Source: Pseudevernia furfuracea
Lineage: Eukaryota > Ascomycota > Lecanoromycetes > Lecanorales > Parmeliaceae
DNA: 64,000 bases
Direction of reading: 5' to 3'
NCBI GenBank assembly: GCA_022315425.1
Contig: JAIUPT010000038.1
Coordinates: 1,922,001 to 1,986,000, forward strand
Shown here: one piece after another, positions 53,330-64,000 of the stretch
How positions within the stretch are numbered: position 1 is the stretch's first letter
Layout: each line of letters opens with the position of its first letter
The notes under the pieces: model-generated
Told to the model about the DNA's origin: nothing
Seen by the model: only the letters and a program-made list of their open reading frames with translations
The model's database searches: none
Position numbers and translations under genes: made by a program

Positions 53330-56300
53330 GCTGAGGAAGTGGTTTGGTAACGCGTTGGTTGTAGAAAGTTCTCGATCGACTGCTTTTCAAAGTAGGCATC
53401 ACCAATGACCGTTCACCCTTCCGCCCTGCTTCCCCTGCCCGTCAAGATGATAACCCCATACTTTGATCGTACGAGTACAGATCTTGACCCCCGACCTCCT
53501 CCCAAATCCTAAGCATCCATACCTCTCCTCCCCCCCGGGTACTGATCCGCTGCCTAGAAGAAGACTGGGAGCAAGGAACTTGCTTCAAGTGATTGGAGAA
53601 GAAGAAGCGAGGCGAGAAAATTTAATACCGACGGAGAAACGGACTCTACATCCAGTGCCTCCTCAAGCTTTCACGTCGATGTTCCTTCCAGCGGGTCGAG
53701 AATACCGAGCATCCTACAAGCTTGAGAGAGAGAGCGAGCGAGCGAGCGAGCGGGCGATCGGGCTTTGTGAAGTTCCGAACAAAAAGGGACCCCCGCCGAT
53801 ATACGCTCAAACCAGTCAATACGGGGGCGGCTGCAAGGGAACCGAGATAGATTTCCCCCAAGACCAAGGAATGTATGTATGACTTGAGCGTTTTTCAAAG
53901 AGACTATGTCTTTGTGGGGGACCGGTGCATTTCGGCGCGGCACATCTCTACACGAGGTTTCCCCAAATCAGGATTCGACGACTGAGAGTTTCTGGACAGA
54001 AACCCGGAAAGGGAGAGTCAGGGTAGAATTATTGAATGCGGAGGCACCGTGCGTGAGAATGAAAGCTACCCTTTTCGTTTTTCCCATCACATGTGCTAGG
54101 AACGATAGCAATGAGGTGCGGGCGGGCAGCGTCGTGTTGCAAATGTGGAGTGGCAGGTTTGTTGTTGTTATTAGGGAGAAAGGCCGGCCTGCTGTGAAGC
54201 CTCTCCCTGCCTTACATACTAGGTAGCTAGTCCTAAAAACAAAGGCCGGGAGCACATTCCAACGAACTTCGAAAACTTAATCAGCGTCTTGGAAGTCAGC
54301 TTGAGATAAGTCGCCTAGTATACGGAGTTTTCATAGTCGACGAATCTTCAAGCAAGGCGTGAAACTTCCGTCCGGGGACTGGCAATGCTGAGGTACATTG
54401 TCCGATTGCGAAAACGGATTGCTTTGGCGGCAAATGTACGACTGGTGGCACTCACGCGAGCGGCAACGGGTATTTGGACTTGCGGGGGACTGCCCCCCAG
54501 TAGCGATGAGAGAGAAGGGGATGGCGTCTTATGGCGGGGCGGCAGTGCGGTGGATATGTGGTGGCAGATGTGGGCGAGTGGCTGTCCGAAGGGACAAGAA
54601 AAGGGAAAAAAGTCCTCTGCGGGAACGAAGTTTTCCGAATATAACCTACTCTAGAGCAAATGGCTGGAGTATGCTGAGTGAGGGTGTGTGGACTTTTGTC
54701 TCGTGGTTCACATACAAACTGCAAGCAACATTCCAATTCACTCGCTCATACCATCTATTGTGTATGAATGCGGAGGAAAGCGCCCCAGGCCGATTTCAAG
54801 CGCAGCCTTTCACGTCTGACAGGCACCTGACTATGGAGGACGCTCCTCCTCTGCTTTAGGGGACAATCACACCCTCTCTCTCTCTCTCTCTCAAAAGCCA
54901 TCGTCGCAAAAAAAAAAAAAAAAAACGAGTCTCCCACCAATCAGTCTTTTATCCAGTACTCTCGCCAAAGAAAACGGAAATTGACTGTTGAAAGGAGAGA
55001 GAAAGGAAGAGGACCTAGAGTAAAGATTATGACAGAGATTGAAAAAAGCTTGGGTAAGATAGCACGAATCTGATTCCTTTACATAGCCAGGATAATGCCC
55101 GTCCCCGTCCAACCGGAGCCCGACCGACCCAGGATTAACGGTGGTGCGGGCCCAGAAAGATGGACCCGCCCCAAGGGACGGGGACGCCTAGAACCCTAAG
55201 GGGTAGTTTAGGCCCATATATTCATAGGCTGGGTCACAGCTACCTTATCGGAAATTGTCAGTTGTCAGTACAGGCGTGTCGAAAAACAAGGTATGGACAT
55301 TGACTCGATCCACGTACGAACGGATCGTGTCAAGCAGCCTGAGTATGCGATTGAGAAATCTCCATGACAAATAGTGTAGGGTACATATATGCACCGGCAA
55401 CCAGACCTCTCTAAGCCCTGGTAAGAGTCCAGCTACCCGACTCCTTCCTCCACCCTCACCGACACTCACCAAGGGACTTCTCACAGCCCTCATGGTTATA
55501 TATCCGCGGAGACAGCACATGGGTATCATACTACATGAATTCTTCCTCTGGCAAGTCAAATCTGCCTTCCTCAAGTGCACATTTGTCATCCACAGCTTTC
55601 AGTACCGTATACCCAAGCTCTGTGCCCGCCATGTCGGGATGAAGGACGCCATTTTTGCAGCATGCAATAGCAGAGCAGACTCCGGCGTTTCGTCGACCAC
55701 TCCAGATCGCGTTTCTCAAGTCATACGGGACCTCGTGTAATTCTTAGTAGGAAACTCCTCTCGCCTTAGTAATCAACTACCTACTCTGATGAGCAAAATT
55801 GGGCATAAAATGTGCGAGAAAGTCCGGTGTTGTTAGTGGCAGCCCCGCACCTGCACGATGATGCAGGTAGTAAGGGCAGATAAGCGAAATTTACCGAAAA
55901 ATCCAACGACGCAGGGTCTCGCGTACGAGAGACAAAAAGCCCCGAGGTGTGGACCAGTGGCTGCAGTGCGCGGGTCGGAGGAGCTCGGTGCGGACCTTGG
56001 TCTCTTAAAATACATACTAAAAACCGTTGTAATAGTCTGTAAAATTGACCACACTCCATCCTGCCTGCAAATAAATCCCTCATCAAAACTAGGGGAGTCT
56101 CTTTACGTCATCATAACCAGGTTCCAGATGCAATGATCGATTTGTGGCTGTTCGGACGTTTGTGATAAGGAGTCCAGCCAGAAAAACAAAGCGCGACGCC
56201 AATCCGTTTATCCAAATGGATTGGCTGGAAGAGACTGAAATTGAAATTATCAGATGTAATTAGCCGAGTCTTCAAAGCCACAAAGCCAGCACATCCCGCG

Positions 56301-57420
56301 TTGCCGGCATCCGAATCAGATGCAGATTGCCGAGCCCGCGGACGACTCGAGTCCAGATGCTCTAAGGAACCAGAGCACCGGAAATCTTCGCCGCCATTGC
56401 CCAAGCCCCAAACACGACAACCGCAACCGGCAAATCGACAGGAATAGGCCGGATGGTCGCAGCCTTAGCCCTCATCCATGCCCTCTCACGCATCCCCACT
56501 ATCCAGTCGCCCCCCTCATTCTTCCTCGGATACGGATAAATAGGGACTCTCACCTCAAGAAATTCGCAAAGCGCTCCCCAGTCATCACTGCGACCGAAAA
56601 TATAACATCGCCCGCCCGATCTCTTGCGCACGGGTTCGGATCTCCGCATGATGTGCACGCACGGCCGCCTCCAGACTCGACTTGAAGTCGTCGTTGAAGA
56701 GACATTGCCAGTATTTCCCCTGCAAGGAGCGTAGAAAGCCAGTGTCCTAGCCGAAGTGTTCTAACATGCCGTGCAGCCAGTACTTGCTCGCTTGGAATAC
56801 TGTTTTGAGCAAGACTTATGCCGTCATGAAGTTCGCTCTGGAGTGCATACTTGTCGGGACTGACGCCGCGACCTTCCAGTTCCCGTCTGACAACATAGTA
56901 TCGGCCCAAAGGACATTGACGAGAGGTACGGCAAGGGGAGGTTTCCGGGCCACACGTCAGAATGAGGCGACCATTATAGAAGATGCCGTGAGCGCACACA
57001 TTCTCTCAACGGCAGAACTAGAATGAGAGAAGGGCGTTACTAGAGCTGCTATTTCGCAGTTAGAGTCGAATCGTTAGACCTGATGCAGTGTTTCATGGAT
57101 GTCGATGATCTTGCCCGAGCCCCAAAATGCCAATGCTTCTGATGATTTGCCCGAACTTGGACGCCGTCATTGGGTTTCGAGCCGGAGTCGTACATGAGAG
57201 TGACCATGCCCGAGCCCCAGACCGTAATACCACCAATAGTTCGCCCGAATTTGACGATCAAGGTTGATATTCAAGCCATAGGCTGACCACCACGATGATC
57301 ATACTGGAGCCCCAAACCACTGATTACTGTAACAAATCCCTCCAAGTTTGTTGTCATTGGACGCTCAATATGAGAACTGATGCTCTTGAATTCTACGGCC
57401 TATTCCTAAAAGACGCGTAA
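53330..57420. other. long non-coding stretch with microsatellites
   Basis: About 4 kb without a supportable gene. Tracts: GAGA/GAGC repeats at about 53723-53755, CT repeats at 54874-54892 and an 18-base A run at 54908-54925. Several 60-150-codon frames occur, including a minus-strand one at 56550-56999 with CGDPNPCARDRAGDVIFSVA, but none has known motifs. A GC-rich inverted repeat at 55099-55186 is listed separately. Confidence 0.4.
55099..55186. repeat. 88-bp GC-rich inverted repeat (hairpin)
   Basis: The left arm CCGTCCCCGTCC (55099-55110) is nearly complementary to the right arm GGGACGGGGACG (55175-55186). Inside, TGCGGGCCCA and TGGACCCGCC can also pair. It could be a remnant of a transposon end or a structured RNA or terminator element. 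No target-site duplication was found. Confidence 0.5.
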
Positions 57421-58377
57421 TCAAGGGTTCATAGCGAGCATCAATGCTGCAGCCAGTGTCGAGAACAGACCGGAAAAAAGAACACTGACGCCAATCGAAG
57501 AGTCGCTGCCAGAAGACTTTGCGCTTGCTGTTGTCAACAAAGTTGCTGCAGAGGTTGTTGATGCAGTATGTTGCGGGATGGCTGTAGTGGAGGACGTTAT
57601 CGTCGCTGCAGTAGACGGGTTTTCGGCCATGGTTGACGAGCTCGTAGTTGCACTGTCCATTAGAATTGGAAGCTGAGGGCTGGGAGCAGTCACGACCGGT
57701 GTTATCGTAGATGAAGGTGGGGAGGTCGAAGAGGAAGCAAGGATTATGAGGGTACTTCCTGAATTGCTTGTTGCGACGCACTCTTCATCGTGAAGTCCGT
57801 TGCAGCCGTCACCCGTAGCACCATCGGTGTACACATCATTCGCATCTATGCTAACACCGAACGTACACCCATTGCAGTTCCCGCCCTCGTCATTTCCCTC
57901 CTCACTGCCGCCTTCACTCTCACAATGTTCATTACCATCAGTGTTATCCCACTCATTCCCATCCAGATTCCCGAATCCATTGCATATGAACGCCATAGCC
58001 ACAAACTGCACGGAATTCACACAGCTTGTATCACTCTCTAATCCTATCTCTGACCTTTCCGCAGCGCCTTCGTAGCATGCTGCATCTTGGTATGTGTAGA
58101 AGATGGGTGTGCGGCCACCGGAACATGTAGGGCGCTCGTTGATGATGTAGCTTTCGATGGTAGTGTTCAAAGCGTCGTCGATACTGAAGATGTTACCGCA
58201 GATGTCGGGGCCGAGAGTGAAGTTATTGATGAAGAGTGGGGTTTGGCAGGCGGGGGTGGAGTAGAAGGCTAGGTTTCCTGTAGAGTCAGTGTAGGCGAAG
58301 GAGTACGTGGAGAAGAGCAGTAAGGAGAAGAGCGCGAGGACGGCGACGGTGGCATGACTCGGAAGTTTATCTATCAT
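57421..58377 (-). CDS. secreted, probably GPI-anchored Ser/Thr-rich surface protein
   Basis: A single-exon gene of 318 residues if started at MIDKLPSHATVAVLALFSLL (58377), or 325 from the upstream ATG at 58398. I prefer the inner start because it gives a standard signal peptide ending near YSFA. The N-terminal half has about a dozen cysteines (PACQTP, PDICGNIF, RPTCSGGR, DAACYEG, TSCVNS, FICNGF, CNGCTFGV, DGCNGLHDEECV), suggesting a disulfide-bonded domain. A Gly/Glu/Asn-rich acidic insert (HCESEGGSEEGNDEGGNCNG) lies in the middle. A Ser/Thr/Pro stalk of about 100 residues follows. The end SIGVSVLFSGLFSTLAAALM is a hydrophobic tail typical of GPI-anchor signals. Probably a cell-surface protein; family unknown. 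Confidence 0.72.
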   Translation of the reverse strand: MIDKLPSHATVAVLALFSLLLFSTYSFAYTDSTGNLAFYSTPACQTPLFINNFTLGPDICGNIFSIDDALNTTIESYIINERPTCSGGRTPIFYTYQDAACYEGAAERSEIGLESDTSCVNSVQFVAMAFICNGFGNLDGNEWDNTDGNEHCESEGGSEEGNDEGGNCNGCTFGVSIDANDVYTDGATGDGCNGLHDEECVATSNSGSTLIILASSSTSPPSSTITPVVTAPSPQLPILMDSATTSSSTMAENPSTAATITSSTTAIPQHTASTTSAATLLTTASAKSSGSDSSIGVSVLFSGLFSTLAAALMLAMNP

Positions 58378-59042
58378 GACGTATAAATTTCCAAGCATAC
58401 TACCTCTTTAGTAAGACATAAGGAGAAGGAGACGCTGCAGCACCGTCTCAAATTCGCGATGGCAGAAGGCGCGAGTGGAGATTTGACGTTGGATACCCTA
58501 GTATTGGCGGGAGCGAGACATGCCAGAGCAGCTAGAGCAGGCTTTGTCTTTGTGGTCTCTGGTCATCCTGAATACCTGCGTGTATTATACTGTGCCATCA
58601 CTGTCGGTCTGAACAGTACTGGCTCTGAGGTTGGAGATATTGCAGACGAGATGCATGATGCAATTGCTGAAGCGCCGAGGTCTACGGGTGTCCAAAAATA
58701 ACCGTCGCAATATTGACATTGTTGGCTCCATCTTCTTCCACATCTTTGCTGTTACTCTGAATGACTCGTCAGTCTTCTCTGTGCTCTCTTCATTGGCCCT
58801 GTAATGGCAGTAATGCTCATGAAGCATTGAAGTTGATCCGCGGAATATTTAGCCCCCAATGAAGCCTAGGGCCCCCTACTCTACAAGTACCGGCAGATCA
58901 ATCGCTGAAAAGAGCTCTGTCTTCTGGCCCCTAACTCCTGCGTCTCCAACTTCGCATGCGAATAAAGATATGCCATTCATCACTTCGTTATATTTACAAC
59001 TTCACCGCTGTACAATAGCCTGAAGAAAAGCTACGACGACTT
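58378..59042. other. intergenic, no supported gene
   Basis: Two short frames overlap on opposite strands at 58459-58827 without recognisable features. The left end holds the promoter of the surface-protein gene and the right end the 3' flank of the 59043 gene. Confidence 0.4.
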
Positions 59043-59574
59043 TCACGAGCGCCCCAGTGAATGACGTTCCCGGCCACGCTCTGCGGCCTTCCCCCTACCC
59101 TCACTATCCACCCTGTTCTTCTCCAGCGGCTTTACATGCTTAGATTCTGGTGTCTTGAGGCTCCTTGATTCCTGCATCTCCTTGCCCTTCCTCAAAAGCT
59201 CTGCTTTCTCTTTTTGCAGAGCCGCGCTACGGTTTGGCGGCGCGTAATGTGCTTCTAGTATTCGATCCATGGTGTTACGATAATCACTTGCATGCTATAT
59301 TAGCACAGTGGTCCCTAGAGAAAAGATGAAAAAAGAGTTGAGCCTTACAGCATGTTTCGTTTGATTTTTTCATATTCGGCATCGGAAAGTCCGGGCTCTC
59401 TATATACTTATGGATGTGAGTCAGCCTATTGGCTACCCGGGGAATGAAAAAGGGCTGGTATTACCATAGAAGTTCTTACTCGAACCTCCTTTACTGGTGC
59501 CTGTTTTGTTATTAGCTCAATCGGGAGGAATTGAGAGGCAGTCATGGCGCACCTTGCTTCTCGTTCGGCGCCAT
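59043..59574 (-). CDS. small four-exon gene, 111-residue charged protein
   Basis: I assembled four minus-strand exons: 59574-59553 (22 bases), 59500-59480 (21 bases), 59397-59349 (49 bases) and 59286-59043. Together they read MAPNEKQGTSKGGSKPGLSD followed by AEYEKIKRNMLDYRNTMDRI and LEAHYAPPNRSAALQKEKAE, ending in a basic tail (GKAAERGRERHSLGRS). Each intron (52, 82 and 62 bases) is GT-AG and each phase fits, which is unlikely by chance. The middle is an amphipathic helix that may form a coiled coil; the ends are disordered. Half of the residues are charged. I do not recognise the family. A nuclear or ribosome-linked role would fit the composition but is guesswork. The first two exons are so short that automated annotation may miss them. 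Confidence 0.62.
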
Positions 59575-60520
59575 CTTCAATATTCCAGGCATAGCAGATG
59601 GTAGGAAATGGGAACAGAGGAGGCAGATATATACAGATAGGTCTATGAGAAGAGTTGCGGTGAGAGTGAGTAAGAAAAGTGGGAAAGTGACGTTGGCTCG
59701 GTTGATTGTTCAGGCAAAGCGAGAACACGAAGACTCTAAAAATTATTCCAAATACTTCCCGTCGGCCATTTCTAATTCTATCGCTCCAGTCTAAGACCAC
59801 GACTTTGAGACGCCCAAAAATGCTAGTACGGCTTGTATGTTCGGCTAACGATTTAATACTGAACACAATGACGCCCATGACCAATGGTCTGCTGCCATTC
59901 TGAATCACTGCCCAGTCGCATTATCACGTCGGCAAGGAACATGTGGGAGCAACATCCAAGTGACCGAATCCTACACTTGCCCATGCTACGCCAAATGGTA
60001 AACCAGCCTTACCCTCAACTATCACCTCAACCATTATTGGACGGAAACAGGGGACGCTGAAGTGATAGCGCTCCTTTCGCGTGGAGGTCTCGGCTATGTC
60101 TGCACCTCGGTCTTCTCACAACGGCAGCTGGACAACAGATATCACCAATAGTCCGCCGTCTTCTTTTGCCCTAAAATCTGACAACTCATAAGTGCAGTAA
60201 CCATCGATTGGGAAAGATAACAAGGCTCGAACCATTGCGACCTCTTTCCGGTTAGGCACCATAGAGCTGTGTGTCCAAGAGGATCTGGGTCCGTTGAAAA
60301 AGCAGCCTCTTTCCCCTGCAGTTGGAGAAGAAAAGATAGTGATTCCAAACGCCTGAATGTGGTTCTTCGAGGCGAACAACTCGACAGCCGGGGTAGGCAG
60401 GTGTTAGTGTGTCTAGAACACAGGCTGCTGACGGAGGTAAGAAAGTCGAAGGGCAGTATTCCAGAGGTTCTGAACATCCGCGCGAGATATGGATGACTAT
60501 GGGAGAGGCAGACTGATCAT
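59575..60520. other. intergenic, no supported gene
   Basis: The open frames at 59426-59908 and 59531-59794 are shadows of the small gene or chance. Minus-strand frames at 60116-60477 lack motifs; one with NGPRSSWTHSSMVPNRKEVA might be a 3' exon of the fragment listed next. Confidence 0.35.
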
Positions 60521-60916
60521 TCAGTCCCTGAAGGCAAGAAGCGGGAGTTGAGAGGGGACGGGATGTGTAGAGAGGGAAACGTAATTTTGCAAGACGGGTC
60601 TGTACTGCCATGAAGTTCGTTTCTCTATGCCATCATGATCGGCTATGAGTAGGGATGACCCCAGCGCTTTCGTGCCGTCTTTGAATCTCCCGCAGCGATC
60701 TAGGGCCCCCTCTTCCCAATGCGCCTTACATTCGTAGCTTCTTCGAAGAATTTCTTCGAAGGACATTGAGAAGATTGCAACCGCCCCATTCTGTTCACAC
60801 GACGGAGTCAAGTAGAATCGTCGATAGTCGTAAGGGTTTCTGCTGAGAGCTTGGATCGCTCGCTCGTAGGCTTGAGGACCGCATTCATAGGTGACTCCAG
60901 AGGCTGTGTCATTGGC
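60521..60916 (-). CDS. hypothetical coding fragment, exons uncertain
   Basis: From about 60916 down, one minus-strand frame reads HNEANDTASGVTYECGPQAY, then ERAIQALSRNPYDYRRFYLT and CEQNGAVAIFSMSFEEILRR before running to a stop at 60521. The piece YECGPQ ... PSCEQN ... YECKAHWEEGALDRCG has regularly spaced cysteines and looks like real protein, perhaps from a small secreted or cysteine-rich protein. There is a stop just upstream (taa) and no good ATG, so a 5' exon must lie further right, or the gene is decayed. The last 40 codons, after about 60610, look random and may be intron or 3' UTR. No family is recognised. Confidence 0.3.
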   Translation of the reverse strand, partial: ANDTASGVTYECGPQAYERAIQALSRNPYDYRRFYLTPSCEQNGAVAIFSMSFEEILRRSYECKAHWEEGALDRCGRFKDGTKALGSSLLIADHDGIEKRTSWQYRPVLQNYVSLSTHPVPSQLPLLAFRD

Positions 60917-62209
60917 TTCATTGTGTTAGCGTAAGTCATTCGAAACGCGCATATTCTACTCATTCACTGTGCTGCAAGTCTGTGATGTTTGAATCGGTTC
61001 TGGCGTTCTCGAACTCTGATTCTTCCTCGCTTCAGATCGGCTGTGGATCAATTAGCACCCCTAGAGCACGTAGAATAAGCAAAACTAATGGCAGTTCACC
61101 GTGCATATGCCTTATTCGTAACGATTCCTCTCGACGTGGCGGTGGGTTGGATAACGATCGGCTCTGGCCCAGACTTCGATTTCGACAGGTGAGCTATTCA
61201 AAGTTAGTCTTTTTGACTTGGAGAGAAAGTCCATAGTGCATGCGTGCCTTTGGTCGTTTCCATTTGTAGTGCCATCCCAGATGGGTCAGATGTGGATGAC
61301 TCTGTGCGTATTGGTAGTCTGAACTCGCAAGCGGGGAAAGTGTGCGAGATCTCAGGGTTTGTAAAGTGTTGATGGTTGAAGTATGTTTAAGGGAAGAAGA
61401 TGGGGGAAATGCACGAAGTTCTGAGAAGCTTGAGTATTACACAGTATCCCCAACTGCCCAGATTGAAGAGATAACCCCGCTCTGGGAGATACAACCGAAG
61501 CTGCTGGAGTCGGAATGTATCGAATATTTCTATGATGTCTTGAGGGCACATGCAGTACCTTACCTAATCTCTCTTCGGCCCCGGCATCCCTAATTGACCT
61601 AATCCCATGTGTATGAGCGTCCGTAGCTTCCCAAATTGAACGACTCGTCATCCAACGTATTGTAGTATCTTGACCTCGGCAACAACTATATTGCATTGAA
61701 ATCTGGGAGGTATAACGCCTGTATATACTCCCATAGCTCGCAAGTCGTTGCTAGTGAAGATGTCCCATAGTACGTACATCTTCTCTACCACCATCTTGGA
61801 CTATTCTGACGCTGTTAAAGTACGTCTTGCCAGGAGGAGGCCTGAACATGATAACACGCGGATGCAGGGTAGATTTGAGAAAGTCGAATTCGTAGTATTT
61901 CCAGTCCTCTTTCCACACCAATTCTCTCGCTGTGTCTGGCGGATAGAGGAATTTTTCATACTTAATTTGGTCACCACGTCATTCATGTACTATGCTTTTC
62001 GAATGTACTGCAGATACCTTGCGCTAGATCTTCTCTGTCAGTCGTTGTGGGTCGTTAGCTAGCTCATCGTCTATTTTCTCCCAGTATGTGGTAGCCATTT
62101 TGTATCAAGAGGAAAGGCAAACTTGAAGTGATTGATGGGGACAACAAGACTGGGGTTTCTTGGACAGATGAACACGGAATGTAGATGAAGTCAGAGGTAA
62201 CCATGAGAG
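60917..62209. other. intergenic, no supported gene
   Basis: Short frames on both strands have no domain features. Plus-strand 61342-61593 and 61748-62062 are open but isolated and without splice partners. Ends at the left border of the MITE. Confidence 0.35.
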
Positions 62210-62664
62210 CAGGGCTGGCAACGGTGGACCAACTAACTGGTCCACTACCAGTGGAACCGTTAGTTTCTCGTAATAGTTGGTGCAGTTTGACGTCTACCGG
62301 ATGGTAGTTGGTGTAGTTCTGACTCGAAAACCAACTGGTTCGCTACCAGTTTCAAGCCAAATTTTATTCGATATCTTGAATGATGGTTATAGGCTGATTT
62401 TGTGTCAGAAGTCATAATTTTCACCTTAGATTTGGAGGTCAGAGTAGAGTACCTTCAATCGTCTGATTATCAAATTATCCCCCCTTCCACCACAGAGTGA
62501 AAATCCTAATCAACCAAAACTGCTCCACTATCAGTGCACTGATAGTTAAGTAGTTGGTTCTCATATATATGGTAGTTGGTGCAGTTTCGATTTCAAACCT
62601 AGGAGTTGGTGCAGTTTGCCCTCGAAAACCAACTATTTCCACCGTTGCCAGCCCCGCATGAGAG
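62202..62664. mobile_element. hAT-type MITE, complete, with 8-bp target-site duplications
   Basis: The element spans 62210-62656 (447 bp). Its terminal inverted repeats are CAGGGCTGGCAACGGTGGA on the left and the complement of CGGGGCTGGCAACGGTGGA on the right, one mismatch in 19. It is flanked by perfect 8-bp duplications CATGAGAG at 62202-62209 and 62657-62664. The 8-bp duplication and the CAGGG...GGCAA ends are hallmarks of the hAT superfamily. There is no transposase frame, so it is non-autonomous. Subterminal motifs close to AGTTGGTGCAGTTT occur at 62275, 62306, 62574 and 62604, and a perfect 20-bp palindrome lies at 62527-62546. These may be transposase binding sites. Confidence 0.93.
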
Positions 62665-63774
62665 GGATAGCTTGTATAAGGCGAGGTTCGGAGAAAAGGA
62701 TGCGTGCCGAGAAAGACGCGGAAGAAAAGAGAAGAAGATGGGTTTCCGAAGGGCTAAAGTGTCAATGACATCCCCACCTTCCATCAACCTCATTCAGTAA
62801 CCATCGATCAACCATCCATCGTCGTGCAGTATTCAGTATGACAGGCAGTGAGATTGGACCCTCGGTACACATAGCATTTTCTCGTGTCTGCTCGCTCAAA
62901 ACAGTCCTCTGCTTGCGCTGCTTCCACTTAGAACTTGCCAAACACTTCGATTCGATACTCCGATTTTCCGGTCAGAATAAGAACAGCACCCAAGACTCAG
63001 ACACTCTTTTGACAAATTGGATAAATATGGTCAGAAGACTCTGGAGTCAATGTGTGGTGTTTGTATAATCGTTCCTAAACCTTGCTCTCAGCAAATGCAA
63101 ATGTACATCTCATTACTATTGTAGGAAACCCCAACCTGTTAATACCTACTGGGCTCCGAAACGTGGAGCTTCGATGAACGCTACATTGCGACTGCAAGCC
63201 TTGTTCCCGTGACAAAAGCGATAATAGAGGGGTGCCCAAAATGTTAGTATTGCACCCCGACCTCCAAAAGATGAAGGTGGCGGTCTTAGGGCCGAAACAA
63301 ACTGCAACATTTGCACGGAATGAAAAATTGAGGTGTCTAGCGAGAGACAGCAGCGATACGAGAATATAAAAGCAATTCGGCCTTTGAAATAGTTCCAGGC
63401 CCAACTCCCCTACTGCAACTAATGTCCAACCTTCGCCGATGAACTCCGTATCGTAGAATCGTACAGTCATCAAATGCCTGGACCAGCACCCCTTGGTTCA
63501 ACTTTGCAAAAGCATCCGAAACTTTAGTCATACGAACAACCCAATTACGTGGTTTAAACTACATGCAGTAGCCAACCCTTGTTATTTTAATATGCCTCTC
63601 CACTTGATCTGACATGTGTCGCTCGTAGTGGATCCCGCATCCTGGCAGTTCTCGCTTAGCAGTGTCGGTGTTCGTGGTGTCGTAAGTTGCAGGTGTTCGT
63701 GGTCTCATTAAAGGTGTTTACTGAAGAGGCATTGCAGGGCTGGCGCGAAGAAGAGAGCAATTTGGCGGGAGTAT
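62665..63774. other. intergenic, no supported gene
   Basis: The frames at 62838-63068 (plus) and 63075-63473 (minus) show no domain features or splice partners. The sequence is ordinary in composition. The right end is the 3' flank of the partial gene at the window edge. Confidence 0.35.
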
Positions 63775-64000
63775 TCAAGCGGCTGTCGCCATCGGTGCGG
63801 TAGGCTCGTCGGGCAACTCCATCACGTAGATATCGTTACATTTACCGCAGAGCCGCTTCATGTTGGCAGCCCAACCGAGCTTTCCGAGATTGAGGGTTGC
63901 GACGAGGCGCTTGAATTCTCCCTCGTCGTATATGTCAACATGGTTGAACCATTTGGGAGCCGTCTTTATTGGCTTGTGGTCTGAGAAAGTGAGCAATGCA
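63775..64000 (-). CDS. C-terminal part of a hypothetical protein, cut by window edge
   Basis: The last 73 or so codons of a minus-strand gene that continues beyond position 64000. The frame reads LTFSDHKPIKTAPKWFNHVD, then IYDEGEFKRLVATLNLGKLG and WAANMKRLCGKCNDIYVMEL, and ends PDEPTAPMATAA. There is no ATG inside the window, so the start is outside. The CGKC pair might bind metal or form a disulfide. Composition looks like a real soluble domain. I recognise no family. Confidence 0.5.
   Translation of the reverse strand, partial: ALLTFSDHKPIKTAPKWFNHVDIYDEGEFKRLVATLNLGKLGWAANMKRLCGKCNDIYVMELPDEPTAPMATAA

Noticed and set aside
56362..56999. Minus-strand hypothetical gene
   Set aside because: Two overlapping frames of similar length, no family resemblance, no credible start or intron joining them.

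Overview
The window reads as a chromosomal segment of a filamentous ascomycete (Pezizomycotina). Genes are interrupted by many short GT-AG introns of roughly 45-130 bases with CTAAC/CTGAC-like branch sites, there are no operons or ribosome binding sites, and families such as DUF6604, expansin-like proteins, isotrichodermin-hydroxylase-like P450s and STAND N-terminal domains are typical of that group. I cannot name the genus. All exon structures were read by eye from splice motifs and reading-frame continuity.

From 0 to 5 kb lies a compact housekeeping block: RPB3 (RNA polymerase II) and LSM1 (mRNA decay) are divergent around a 319-base spacer, and LSM1 is followed by anthranilate synthase component I (tryptophan synthesis). 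From 5 to 12.6 kb coding density is low, with two hypothetical genes. At 12.6-13.7 kb is a mitochondrial dicarboxylate carrier whose frame requires a 5-base microexon.

From 14.4 to 19.9 kb is a decayed locus: a STAND/NLR-type N-terminal relic, a gene made largely of a recently duplicated 114-bp (38-residue) repeat, and further coding relics. A P450 (19.9-21.5 kb) and RIB3 (riboflavin synthesis, 23.2-24.0 kb) follow. From 24 to 48 kb the window looks accessory. It holds a sugar-transporter relic, a dimeric minisatellite, two divergently oriented paralogs of an apparently undescribed family (26.4-26.9 kb and 29.5-32.0 kb, the second with a Myb/SANT-like domain and tandem repeats), a broken MFS transporter, an intact GMC oxidoreductase, a frame-broken secreted DUF4185-like gene, a 1128-residue DUF6604 protein, a stretch with the signature of repeat-induced point mutation (RIP), and a short-chain dehydrogenase with an in-frame stop.

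From 49 to 64 kb are an expansin-like secreted protein with a serine-rich 24-bp-repeat tail, a compact unknown gene, a GPI-anchor-type surface protein, a four-exon gene for a 111-residue charged protein, a complete 447-bp hAT-type MITE with perfect 8-bp target-site duplications, and a gene running off the right edge. The intact conserved genes act in separate basic processes (transcription, mRNA turnover, amino acid and vitamin synthesis, mitochondrial transport); I see no convincing biosynthetic cluster.
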